9,216 nucleotides of DNA, taken from the NCBI GenBank assembly GCA_013214715.1, contig JABSSB010000060.1, positions 1 to 9,216 on the forward strand, written 5' to 3'. The stretch comes from Paracoccaceae bacterium (GTDB lineage: Bacteria > Pseudomonadota > Alphaproteobacteria > Rhodobacterales > Rhodobacteraceae). This document shows positions 1 through 6,939 of this stretch, piece by piece. A model generated the notes under the pieces. That model ran no database searches, was not told the DNA's origin, and worked only from the letters and a program-made list of their open reading frames with translations. Position 1 is the first letter of the stretch; each line of letters starts with the position of its first letter. Position numbers and translations under genes: made by a program.

Positions 1-1
1 T

Positions 2-127
2 TCAGACGAGCTGCCAAAGCTGGGCTATCGGACCTTCTTGGATTTTGTGCTGCAATGCATGTTCGTGGTCACGGGGTTGATCATCGTCTTCAATGTGATC
101 CTGTCGCGCCTGAAAAGTACAGACTAG
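2..127 (+). CDS. C-terminal fragment of a pentameric ligand-gated ion channel-like membrane protein (5' end outside the window)
   Basis: Forty-one codons are open from the left edge to a TAG at 125-127. The fragment has the look of the M2-M3 loop and M3 helix of prokaryotic Cys-loop-type channels: a DELPKLGYRTFLD stretch comparable to the LP-x-L-x-Y-x-T-x-x-D loop of ELIC, then a hydrophobic helix (VLQCMFVVTGLIIVFNVIL) and a basic end (SRLK). In the family this loop links the pore helix to M3 and couples ligand binding to pore opening in the inner membrane. The ligand-binding domain, M1 and M2 would lie to the left and cannot be seen. The same frame continues past the TAG into an M4-like helix ending at 230-232, so this looks like a channel gene with a premature amber codon. 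The family call rests on a short stretch remembered from ELIC; another polytopic membrane protein is possible. Confidence 0.55.
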   Translation, partial: SDELPKLGYRTFLDFVLQCMFVVTGLIIVFNVILSRLKSTD

Positions 128-142
128 GATAGCACGGCATTG

Positions 143-232
143 ATGCTGACTCGATGGGTGATCTTGTGGATTTATCCCTTTGGCTATCTTGGTGTGATGG
201 TTTTTGCGGTTTTGAACTATCTGCTCTACTGA
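143..232 (+). CDS. 29-residue M4-like transmembrane segment, in frame with the upstream channel fragment
   Basis: An ATG at 143 opens a 29-codon frame ending with TGA at 230-232. It encodes one hydrophobic helix with a leading TRW and a YPFGY motif, which resembles the R...FPLGF start of M4 in ELIC. It is in the same frame as the fragment ending at 127, with five codons (DSTAL) between the TAG and this ATG. If the TAG were a sense codon, the M3-M4 linker would be about 15 residues, normal for bacterial channels. Three readings are possible: the tail of a gene broken by a nonsense mutation (CAG to TAG is one change), a tail reached by readthrough, or a separately started peptide. A weak AGGAT lies 12 bases before the ATG. 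It ends 19 bases before the cupin gene. Confidence 0.4.
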   Translation: MLTRWVILWIYPFGYLGVMVFAVLNYLLY

Positions 233-251
233 CCCGAAAAAGGAGATCGTC

Positions 252-653
252 ATGCAGATCATGCGCAGCGGTACGCGCCCATCCCGCGAAGCCCCGAGCG
301 ATTGGTTCACCGGTAATGTGCGCATGGACCCTGTCGTGGATGCGCCCGCGCCCGCGCGCGTGAACGCGCTTCAGGTCACATTCGAACCGGGCGCGCGCAC
401 CAACTGGCACACGCACCCCTTTGGACAAACGCTTTTCGTGCTGTCGGGCGTGGGCCTTGTCGGTCTGCGCGATGAAGCCCCCAAGGCGATCCACCCCGGC
501 GATACGGTCTGGATCCCCGAAGGCATCGAGCATTGGCATGGCGCAGGCCCCGAAACAGGCATGTGTCACATGGCCATTCAGGAGCGTGACGGAGACAGCG
601 CCGCGACCTGGCTCGAGCCGGTATCAGATGCTGATTACCTGCGGAAAGACTGA
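252..653 (+). CDS. Single-domain cupin, manganese-dependent hydroxynitrile lyase-like
   Basis: This 133-residue single cupin closely follows the layout of the Granulicella hydroxynitrile lyase family: an opening ADWFTG-like SDWFTG at 16-21, cupin motif 1 (GARTNWHTHPFGQ, 47-59) and motif 2 (GDTVWIPEGIEHWHG, 83-97). The metal and catalytic residues of that family, His53, His55, Gln59 and His94, are all present at the same numbers as I remember for GtHNL. Family members bind Mn(II) and reversibly split cyanohydrins into aldehyde plus HCN in vitro; the physiological role of most homologues is not known. It should be cytoplasmic, as no signal peptide is visible. The start is supported by AAGGAG at 240-245. 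Its TGA is followed directly by the ATG of the first permease, so it is co-transcribed with the importer. An aldehyde dehydrogenase in the same operon fits an aldehyde-producing or aldehyde-handling role, which is inference. Confidence 0.85.
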   Translation: MQIMRSGTRPSREAPSDWFTGNVRMDPVVDAPAPARVNALQVTFEPGARTNWHTHPFGQTLFVLSGVGLVGLRDEAPKAIHPGDTVWIPEGIEHWHGAGPETGMCHMAIQERDGDSAATWLEPVSDADYLRKD

Positions 654-1607
654 ATGGGGCTGATCGCCTATCTCGCCCGGCGATTGCTGTCGCTGGTGCT
701 GAGCCTGGCGGTGGCCTCTGTCGTGATATTCGCCGTCATCGAAGTCGCGCCGGGAGATCCGGCGGCCTTCATGCTGGGAATGAATGCACAGCCCGAAACC
801 GTCGCCGCCCTGCGGGCCGAGCTGGGTTTGGATATGGCGCCGCTGGAACGTTATGGCCATTGGGTCTTGGGCATGGTGCAGGGTGATTTTGGCACCTCTT
901 ACACCTATCGCACGCCTGTGTCGCAGATGGTGGCAGATCGGCTGTGGGTGTCCCTGCCTCTGGCGCTTTATGCACTGGCTTTGACGATGATCGTCGCAAT
1001 TCCGGCGGGAATTTACGCCGCATCGCATCGCGGCAAACCGGGGGATGTGGCGGTGATGGGCCTGACACAGCTGGGCGTGGCGATCCCGAATTTCTGGTTC
1101 GCGATGATCCTGGTGCTGATCTTTGCGATCACGCTGCGCTGGTTCGGGGCGGGCGGCTTTGCAGGCTGGGATGCAGGCTTTGGGCCGGCGATGAAATCGC
1201 TGACCCTGCCCGCCATCGCCCTCGCACTGCCGCAGGCGGCTATTTTGGCGCGGGTGATGCGATCATCCCTGATTGAGGTGATGGGCGAAGATTACATGCG
1301 CACGGCGCGGGCCAAGGGGCTGACCCGGTCGCAGACGCTGTGGCGGCACGGGCTGCGCAATGCTTTGATCCCGGTTCTGACGATCCTTGGGCTGCAATTC
1401 GCCTTTCTGCTGGCGGGCGCGATCATCATTGAACAGGTGTTTTTCCTGCCCGGGCTTGGGCGGCTGGTGTTTCAGGCCATTTCCGCTCGGGACCTGATCG
1501 TGGTGGAAAGTGTCGTGATGCTGCTGGTCTTTGCGGTGATCATGGTCAACTTTCTGGTCGATCTGGCCTATGCGCTGGCCGATCCACGGCTGAGGCGCGG
1601 CGCATGA
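654..1607 (+). CDS. ABC importer inner-membrane permease, DppB/OppB family
   Basis: This 317-residue permease has the normal length and layout of the first membrane subunit of peptide/nickel/opine-type importers. It opens with YLARRLLSLVLSLAVASVVIF as the first helix, then a periplasmic loop with the typical APGDPA motif (32-37), LGLD and GDFGTSY (78-83). Five more helices follow. The cytoplasmic EAA-type coupling loop runs from about 214 to 240 (DYMRTARAKGL...WRHGLRNALIP) and would contact the ATPase. The C-terminal DPRLRRGA ending is also characteristic of this family. The ATG follows the cupin stop directly, with GGAAAG about 7 bases upstream as the likely ribosome binding site. The gene ends in an ATGA overlap with the second permease. 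Substrate is not readable; the DppB family carries peptides, opines, nickel, sugars and amines. Confidence 0.93.
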   Translation: MGLIAYLARRLLSLVLSLAVASVVIFAVIEVAPGDPAAFMLGMNAQPETVAALRAELGLDMAPLERYGHWVLGMVQGDFGTSYTYRTPVSQMVADRLWVSLPLALYALALTMIVAIPAGIYAASHRGKPGDVAVMGLTQLGVAIPNFWFAMILVLIFAITLRWFGAGGFAGWDAGFGPAMKSLTLPAIALALPQAAILARVMRSSLIEVMGEDYMRTARAKGLTRSQTLWRHGLRNALIPVLTILGLQFAFLLAGAIIIEQVFFLPGLGRLVFQAISARDLIVVESVVMLLVFAVIMVNFLVDLAYALADPRLRRGA

Positions 1608-2419
1608 GGCTGTCATTGATCCTTGGCGCCGCTCTGTCGGCCCTCGTGTTGGCACTGGCGGCGCTCAGTTACCTGTGGACGCCGGGCGATGTCACGGCGA
1701 TGGACATCGCCAACCGGATGAAGCCACCGGGCGCAGCGGGTCTGCTGGGCACCGATCATTTCGGGCGCGACATGCTGTCAATGATCATGGTGGGCGCACG
1801 GGTGTCGATTGCCGTGGCGCTGGTGGCGGTGGGGATCGGCATGGGGCTTGGCGTGCCCTTGGGGCTGGCTGCCGCCGCGCGACGGGGCGGTTGGCTCGAT
1901 GAGCTGATCATGCGCGGAAATGATCTGATCTTTGCCTTCCCCTCGCTGGTCATCGCGATTCTGATCACAGCCGTTTTTGGTCCCGGCGCGATCAATGCAA
2001 TCATTGCTATTGGCATTTTCAACATCCCCGTTTTTGCACGCGTCGCGCGGGGTGCTGCGCTGCCACTGTGGCAACGTGAGTTCATTCTGGCCGCCCGCGT
2101 GGCGGGCAAAAGCCGGGCGCATATCTCGGTTGAACACATCCTGCCCAATATCGCCAATCTGCTGGTGGTGCAGGGCACAATCCAGTTCTCGCTGGCGATC
2201 CTGGCCGAAGCGGGGCTGAGCTATGTCGGGCTTGGCGCGCAGCCGCCTTTGCCAAGCTGGGGCCGGATGCTGGCCGACGCACAGACTTTGGTGGCCGTCG
2301 CACCGCATCTGGCGCTGGTGCCGGGGCTGGCGATCATCCTGACGGTGCTGGGTCTGAACCTGTTGGGCGACGGGCTGCGCGATCTGCTGGATCCGCGCCT
2401 GCGGAGGGTGCGGACATGA
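1604..2419 (+). CDS. ABC importer inner-membrane permease, DppC/OppC family
   Basis: This 271-residue protein is the second membrane subunit of the importer. After a short N-terminal helix it has the family hallmark LLGTDHFGRDMLS (47-59), then five further helices. The coupling loop lies at about 158-182 (REFILAARVAGKS...HILPNI), and the C-terminal half carries EAGLSYVGLGAQPPLPSWG (202-220), nearly diagnostic of DppC-like permeases. It ends with LLDPRLRRVRT. It should form a heterodimer with the preceding permease in the inner membrane. It is a little short because the cytoplasmic N-terminus before the first helix is minimal, which is seen in some alphaproteobacterial members. The start overlaps the stop of the preceding gene by four bases (ATGA), with GAGGC upstream; it overlaps the ATPase gene in the same way. 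Confidence 0.93.
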   Translation: MRLSLILGAALSALVLALAALSYLWTPGDVTAMDIANRMKPPGAAGLLGTDHFGRDMLSMIMVGARVSIAVALVAVGIGMGLGVPLGLAAAARRGGWLDELIMRGNDLIFAFPSLVIAILITAVFGPGAINAIIAIGIFNIPVFARVARGAALPLWQREFILAARVAGKSRAHISVEHILPNIANLLVVQGTIQFSLAILAEAGLSYVGLGAQPPLPSWGRMLADAQTLVAVAPHLALVPGLAIILTVLGLNLLGDGLRDLLDPRLRRVRT

Positions 2420-3993
2420 GCGTTTTGCAGATCACTGGCCTGTCCCTGACCATCGCCGGACGACCCGTGCTGCGGGATGTATCGCTTGACATCGGGGCCG
2501 GAGAGATCGTGGCCCTGACCGGCGAAAGCGGCTCGGGCAAGTCGATGACGGCTTTTTCAGTGATGCAGCTTTTGCCAGAAGGCGCCGCGCCAAGCGGGCA
2601 TATCGAGCTGGACGAGATCGACATTCTGCAAGCGGATGAAGCCACGCTCTGCAGTCTGCGCGGGCAGCGCATGGGCATGGTTTTTCAGGAGCCGATGACA
2701 GCCCTAAACCCGGTGCAGACCATCGGAGCGCAAGTCGCCGAGGTGATCCGCCTACATAGCAACGCGACACGCGGCGAGGCCCAGCAGCAGATGCAGGAGG
2801 TTTTGATCCGGGTTGGCCTGACCCCTGATCAGGTGCCCCCAAGCCGCTATCCGCATGAATTGTCGGGCGGGCAGCGGCAGCGCGTGGTGATCGCCATGGC
2901 CGTGGTCATGCGGCCCCGCCTGCTGATCGCGGATGAGCCGACCACCGCGCTGGACGTGACCACTCAGGCGCAGATTCTGGACCTGTTACAACAGCTGGTC
3001 ACTGAAGACGGCATGGGTCTGATGATCATCACCCATGATCTGGCCGTCGTCTCGCAACTGGCCGACCGCATTGTTGTGATGCGCCATGGCGAGGTCGTCG
3101 AAACCGGGCCGGCGGCGCAGGTTCTGGCCCATCCTCAGCATCCCTATACACAAATGCTACGCGAAGCCGCCGCGCATCAGGTGGACCTGCCACAGGCGGA
3201 GGCGACAGAGCCGTTGCTGGTCGTGGACAAAGCAGTGCGCGACTACCCCGCACCCGCGCGGATGTTTGGGCGGGCTGCGCCGAAACGGGCGGTGGATCAT
3301 GTCAGCTTCACCCTCGAGCGCGGTGAGCGGCTGGGCCTTGTGGGTGAAAGCGGCTCGGGCAAATCCACGCTCACCCGCGCGATATTGGGTTTGGAGCCAT
3401 TGCAAGCCGGGCGCATCGAGATTGACGGGCGCAATGTGGCCGATAATGACCCGACCACCCGCGCCAAGGTGCAGGTGGTGTTTCAGGATCCCTATGGCTC
3501 ATTCAACCCGCGCCATCGGGTCGCGCGGTTGATCACGGAGCCGTTTCATCTGCTGCCCGACGCACCAACGGGGGCGGCACGTTCCGCACTGGTTGGAGAG
3601 ATGTTGGAAAGCGTGGGATTGAGCGCCACGGATGCCGACAAATACATTCACGAATTCTCCGGCGGGCAGCGCCAGCGCATCGCAATTGCGCGCGCCCTGA
3701 TCACGCGGCCCGACCTGATCCTGCTGGACGAGGCGGTGAGTGCATTGGACGTGTCCGTCCGGGCACAGATATTGGATTTGCTGGCCGACCTGTGCCGCGA
3801 CAGCGGATTGACCTATCTGTTTGTATCGCATGATCTGGCGGTCGTACGGGAAGTAACAGACAGGGTGCTGGTGATGAAGTCGGGACAAATCGTGGAACAG
3901 GGTGTGACCGAGCAAGTGTTCACCGTGCCAGATCACCCTTACACACAGGCGCTTTTGGCCGCCTCACCAAGCTTGCCGGAGGCTGTAGCATGA
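2416..3993 (+). CDS. Fused double ATPase of a dipeptide-type ABC importer (DppD-DppF-like)
   Basis: This 525-residue protein has two complete nucleotide-binding domains in one chain, as in YejF or GsiA. The first has Walker A GESGSGKS (36-43), Q-loop Gln91, signature LSGGQ (149-153), Walker B LLIADE (169-174) and switch His207. The second has Walker A GESGSGKS (310-317), Q-loop Gln357, signature FSGGQ (414-418), Walker B LILLDE (434-439) and switch His472. All catalytic positions are intact, so both sites should hydrolyse ATP. Each half ends with the HPYTQ motif (242-246 and 507-511) typical of the peptide/nickel importer ATPases. It would sit on the cytoplasmic face and power the two permeases encoded just upstream. 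GGAGG at 2403-2407 precedes the ATG, which overlaps the permease stop. The stop overlaps the aldehyde dehydrogenase start by four bases. Confidence 0.95.
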   Translation: MSVLQITGLSLTIAGRPVLRDVSLDIGAGEIVALTGESGSGKSMTAFSVMQLLPEGAAPSGHIELDEIDILQADEATLCSLRGQRMGMVFQEPMTALNPVQTIGAQVAEVIRLHSNATRGEAQQQMQEVLIRVGLTPDQVPPSRYPHELSGGQRQRVVIAMAVVMRPRLLIADEPTTALDVTTQAQILDLLQQLVTEDGMGLMIITHDLAVVSQLADRIVVMRHGEVVETGPAAQVLAHPQHPYTQMLREAAAHQVDLPQAEATEPLLVVDKAVRDYPAPARMFGRAAPKRAVDHVSFTLERGERLGLVGESGSGKSTLTRAILGLEPLQAGRIEIDGRNVADNDPTTRAKVQVVFQDPYGSFNPRHRVARLITEPFHLLPDAPTGAARSALVGEMLESVGLSATDADKYIHEFSGGQRQRIAIARALITRPDLILLDEAVSALDVSVRAQILDLLADLCRDSGLTYLFVSHDLAVVREVTDRVLVMKSGQIVEQGVTEQVFTVPDHPYTQALLAASPSLPEAVA

Positions 3994-5429
3994 CGCTTTG
4001 GTTTGACCCCACGCTCTGTCTGATCGGTGGCCAATGGCGCGGGACGGCGCAGCAGATCAGCCTGATCGATCCCTCTGACGGGTCGCATTTGGCACAGATC
4101 GCGCGCGGCGGTGTTGATGAGATCGACGCCGCCGTCGCAGCTGCGCAGGCCGCGCGCGATGGCGACTGGGGCCGGATGCCCGCGGCCGAGCGGGGCCGCA
4201 TCCTTTTGCGCCTGTCTCAGCTTGTCACAGACCGGGTAGACGATTTGGCCGCGCTGGAAGCCGCCGATGTCGGGAAGCCTCTGACGCAAGCACGCGCCGA
4301 TGCGCTGGCTCTGGCCCGCTATTGCGAGTTTTATGGCGGTGCGGCGGATAAACTGCACGGGGACACCATCCCCTATCTGGACGGTTACACGGTTTACACC
4401 TTGCGCGAACCGCATGGGGTGACGGGGCATATCGTGCCATGGAATTACCCGATGCAGATCATCGGACGCTCGGTCGGGGCAGCATTGGCCACAGGCAATG
4501 CCTGCGTGTTGAAGCCCGCCGAAGAAGCCTGCCTGACCGCTTTGGCCTTTGCGCATCTCGCGCAAGAGGCCGGGCTGCCCGATGGTGCGCTGAATGTGGT
4601 GCCCGGCTTCGGAGCCGAGGCAGGCGCAGCTTTGTCCGCGCATCCGGGGGTTCAGCATCTGTCGTTTACAGGGTCTGTCGCCACGGGGCGTCTGGTGCAG
4701 CAGGCGGCAGCGCAGAATGTGGTGCCAGTGACGCTGGAACTGGGCGGGAAATCGCCTCAGATCGTGTTTGACGATGCCGATATCGACGACGCGCTGCCGT
4801 TTCTTGTGAATGCAGGCATTCAGAATGCCGGGCAGACCTGTTCGGCCTCGTCCCGCATTCTGGTGCAGCGCGGCGTTTATGATCAGGTCCACGACAAGAT
4901 GTGCGCCGCCTATAACGCGCTGACTGTCGGACCCGCCGATCACGATTTGCGGGTTGGCCCGCTGATTTCGGCGCGGCAGCGCGAGATCGTGACCGGATTT
5001 TTGGCACAAGGCGCTGATCTGACGCTGGCGGCGCACGGTCAAATTGTCGATGCGGCGCCAGAGGCTGGGTTCTACGTCGCACCGCATCTCTTTGCCGATG
5101 TGCCACCTGATCACGCGCTGGCCCAGAAAGAGATTTTCGGCCCCGTGCAGGTCATGATCCCCTTTGAGGACGAGGCCGACGCGCTGTGCATTGCCAATGG
5201 CACCGAGTATGGCCTTGTCGCCTCGGTCTGGACCCGAGATGGCGGGCGGCAAATGCGGCTCGCGCGGGGGTTGAAGGCGGGGCAGGTTTTCATCAACAAC
5301 TATGGCGCTGGCGGCGGGGTGGAACTTCCTTTTGGCGGCTCGGGCGCGTCCGGGCATGGGCGCGAAAAGGGATTCGAGGCGCTTTATGGCTTCACCAGCC
5401 TGAAAACCGTGGCCGCGCGGCATGGCTAG
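3990..5429 (+). CDS. NAD(P)-dependent aldehyde dehydrogenase (betaine-/aminobutyraldehyde-dehydrogenase-like)
   Basis: This 479-residue protein is a full-length member of the aldehyde dehydrogenase superfamily and oxidises an aldehyde to its acid with NAD(P)+. The active site is intact: PWNYP with Asn152, cofactor lysine in VLKPAE (Lys175), FTGS at 226-229, the general base in LELGGKSP (Glu250) and the nucleophile in GQTCSA (Cys284). EIFGPV (381-386) and the C-terminal LPFGGSGASGHGREKG are also standard. The overall look is closest to betaine-aldehyde and gamma-aminobutyraldehyde dehydrogenases, but the substrate cannot be fixed from sequence alone. GGAGG at 3978-3982 precedes the ATG, and the start overlaps the ATPase stop (ATGA), so it is translated with the importer. 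This coupling suggests that it acts on a breakdown product of the imported solute. The long open frame on the opposite strand is a codon-bias shadow. Confidence 0.93.
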   Translation: MTLWFDPTLCLIGGQWRGTAQQISLIDPSDGSHLAQIARGGVDEIDAAVAAAQAARDGDWGRMPAAERGRILLRLSQLVTDRVDDLAALEAADVGKPLTQARADALALARYCEFYGGAADKLHGDTIPYLDGYTVYTLREPHGVTGHIVPWNYPMQIIGRSVGAALATGNACVLKPAEEACLTALAFAHLAQEAGLPDGALNVVPGFGAEAGAALSAHPGVQHLSFTGSVATGRLVQQAAAQNVVPVTLELGGKSPQIVFDDADIDDALPFLVNAGIQNAGQTCSASSRILVQRGVYDQVHDKMCAAYNALTVGPADHDLRVGPLISARQREIVTGFLAQGADLTLAAHGQIVDAAPEAGFYVAPHLFADVPPDHALAQKEIFGPVQVMIPFEDEADALCIANGTEYGLVASVWTRDGGRQMRLARGLKAGQVFINNYGAGGGVELPFGGSGASGHGREKGFEALYGFTSLKTVAARHG

Positions 5430-5432
5430 CTC

Positions 5433-6332
5433 ATGACTGCGCGCCCAAATGATCGGGTTGTTCTGGCGATTTGTCTGTCGCTGCTGGCGCTGTTGTTTTT
5501 CGACTTCATGGGTCTGATCATCAAACATCTCAGCCCCCGCTATAGCGCGGCGGAACTGTCGGCCTGGCGCAATGTTTTTGGTTTGGTGCCAAGTTTTCTG
5601 GCGCTGATGCTAGCGCGGGGCTGGCACGCGCAAGGTCGACCGATCAAGGTGCGGCAGTGGAAACTGGCGCTGTCGCGCGGGATCATCGTCTGTTTCGCGC
5701 AGTTGATGTTCTATATGTCGCTGGGCGCGCTGGATTTTGCGACGGCGACGACGATTTCCTATGCCAATGCGCTGTTTGTCACCGCTTTGGCCGTACCGCT
5801 TCTGGGTGAAAAGGTCGGCTGGGTGCGTTGGGTCGCGGTCATCATCGGCTTTGTCGGCGTGATCATGGTGATGGGACCGGGGCGCGAGGCCTTCACAATT
5901 GAGGCCGTTCTACCCGCCGGTGCCGCAGCGCTTTATGCGCTGACGGCAGTGACCGCGCGGCTTTTCGATGAAAACGTGCCGACACCGCTGGTCAATCTGT
6001 GGTCGTCTTCCATGGCCGTGGTCGGCGCCATCATTCTGGCCATGATGACCGGCGGGTTCAGCTCCGTGGCAAATGGCGATCTGATCTGGATTGTCGCGAT
6101 GGGCTGTTTCGGTGGGGCCGCCGTTTTGTGCCTGATCATCGCCTATCGGATGACCGAACAATCCAATCTGGCGCCCTTTTCCTATTTCGGCATCCCCCTG
6201 GCCTTTTGGCTGGGCTGGCTGTTTTACGACGAGGCCCCGTTTGACGATCTCTTCCCCGGTTCGCTCTTGATCATCGCAGGCGGGCTGATGGTGATCTGGC
6301 GTGAAAGACGGGCGCGGCGGCTAAAGGCGTGA
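5433..6332 (+). CDS. EamA/DMT-superfamily transporter
   Basis: This 299-residue membrane protein has about ten hydrophobic helices arranged as two EamA repeats (roughly 12-145 and 157-290). Typical features are the first-helix region with FFDFMGLIIKHL, the ELSAWRN segment after it, the FATATTISYANALFVTALAVP stretch, split here as ATTISYANALF and VTALAVPLLGEKV, and the matching FSYFGIPLAFWLGWLFYDEAP in the second half. Members of the superfamily export or import small metabolites such as amino acids; individual substrates are rarely predictable. The ATG lies 3 bases after the dehydrogenase stop with no clear ribosome binding site, which fits translational coupling as the last gene of the operon. 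Its 3' end overlaps the end of the opposing tetR gene by 12 bases. It may remove a by-product of the pathway, or be unrelated. Confidence 0.9.
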   Translation: MTARPNDRVVLAICLSLLALLFFDFMGLIIKHLSPRYSAAELSAWRNVFGLVPSFLALMLARGWHAQGRPIKVRQWKLALSRGIIVCFAQLMFYMSLGALDFATATTISYANALFVTALAVPLLGEKVGWVRWVAVIIGFVGVIMVMGPGREAFTIEAVLPAGAAALYALTAVTARLFDENVPTPLVNLWSSSMAVVGAIILAMMTGGFSSVANGDLIWIVAMGCFGGAAVLCLIIAYRMTEQSNLAPFSYFGIPLAFWLGWLFYDEAPFDDLFPGSLLIIAGGLMVIWRERRARRLKA

Positions 6333-6845
6333 CAGGAGGTCCGCCTCAGCCGCTTCGATGATGCCGGGGTCATCGCGCAAAGCCGTGAGCAACAAGGCCC
6401 CCTGCAAACTGCCCAGCGTCAGATCGGCGCGTAGACGACCGACCAAGGCTTGGTCGAGCCAGTCCAGAAGCGCGCCGGTCGCCTGATCAATCGCGCTGGT
6501 TGCCAAAGGGCCCAGCCGCACCCGTGTGGCCGCCAAAGCCGCCAGCGGGCAAGCTCCCTGACCATCTGTACCCATGGCGACAAAATAGTCGGTCAGACGG
6601 GACAGTCGATCGCGCGGGGTCTCTGTGGGATCATCCGCCAGGCCAAGGGCGGCCATAAGGCGCTGCAGATAGCTAATCACCACCGATGCCAGAAATGCAT
6701 CCTTGGTTGGGAAATGGTAATGCACCGAGGCGCTTTTGATCCCAAGCGATGCGGCGAGATCGCGAAAACTCACGGCATCGGCACCGCCCTGACGTATCAG
6801 GGTTTCGCCCAGGTTCACCAACTGATCTTTGGTCGCCACAGTCAC
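6321..6845 (-). CDS. TetR/AcrR-family transcriptional repressor
   Basis: This 174-residue protein has an N-terminal TetR DNA-binding domain: a first helix (DQLVNLGETLIRQGG), then a helix-turn-helix at about 24-46 with AVSFRDLAASLGIKSASVHYHF and the usual FPTKDAFL continuation. The C-terminal ligand/dimer domain (about 60-174) is poorly conserved, with a GACPLAALA segment. It reads from a GTG at 6845; a second GTG two codons in (6839) is also possible, and no ATG is near. The upstream AAAGG lies only a few bases from the first GTG, which slightly favours the second. The promoter region carries two 18-bp inverted repeats, so it probably represses itself. Its targets could also include the converging ABC/dehydrogenase/DMT operon or pncB, but neither is shown by the sequence. 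The length is slightly below the 190-210 usual for the family. Confidence 0.9.
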   Translation of the reverse strand: MTVATKDQLVNLGETLIRQGGADAVSFRDLAASLGIKSASVHYHFPTKDAFLASVVISYLQRLMAALGLADDPTETPRDRLSRLTDYFVAMGTDGQGACPLAALAATRVRLGPLATSAIDQATGALLDWLDQALVGRLRADLTLGSLQGALLLTALRDDPGIIEAAEADLLSRL

Positions 6846-6863
6846 CTACCTTTTGATAGGTAG
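6846..6863. promoter_or_regulatory. Inverted repeat, proximal operator candidate of tetR
   Basis: CTACC-N8-GGTAG, an 18-bp inverted repeat with seven of nine base pairs matched, lies directly against the tetR GTG start and overlaps its probable -10 element (6862-6867). The same bases can also be read in a shifted register as ACCTA-N8-TAGGT (6844-6861). The position suits a repressor site that blocks tetR transcription. It shares half-site form with the repeat at 6892-6909. Confidence 0.55.
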
Positions 6864-6890
6864 ATAACCATACATAAATACTGCAATCAA
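6862..6890 (-). promoter_or_regulatory. Probable sigma-70-type promoter of tetR
   Basis: On the minus strand TTGATT (6890-6885) and TTATCT (6867-6862) are separated by exactly 17 bases, a good match to a housekeeping promoter. The stretch is notably AT-rich compared with the surrounding genes. It sits between the two inverted repeats, placing the transcription start within or next to the proximal repeat. Confidence 0.5.
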
Positions 6891-6891
6891 C

Positions 6892-6909
6892 CTATCAACT
6901 AGTAGATAG
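6892..6909. promoter_or_regulatory. Inverted repeat, distal operator candidate of tetR
   Basis: CTATC-A-ACTAGT-A-GATAG is an 18-bp inverted repeat with eight of nine pairs matched, lying just upstream of the probable -35 element. Its centre is 46 bp from that of the proximal repeat. Two copies of a CTAYC-N8-GRTAG motif flanking one promoter suggest binding of two repressor dimers, most simply TetR itself. Confidence 0.55.
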
Positions 6910-6939
6910 ATACAATCAGTTAAGTTGATTTCTCGAGAA

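Noticed and set aside
341..363. GCGCCCGCGCCC-type low-complexity run inside the cupin gene.
   Set aside because: It encodes the family's APxPA segment in GC-rich codons and has no sign of being a separate repeat element.
2..569. Minus-strand frames at 2-325 and 90-569 opposite the channel fragment and cupin.
   Set aside because: No motif or ribosome binding site is seen. The plus strand has a convincing cupin and a hydrophobic channel-like segment.
3939..5528. A 529-codon open frame on the minus strand opposite the aldehyde dehydrogenase.
   Set aside because: Its composition (many Arg, Gln, His, no domains or membrane pattern) is that of a high-GC codon shadow, and the plus strand encodes an intact dehydrogenase with every catalytic residue.
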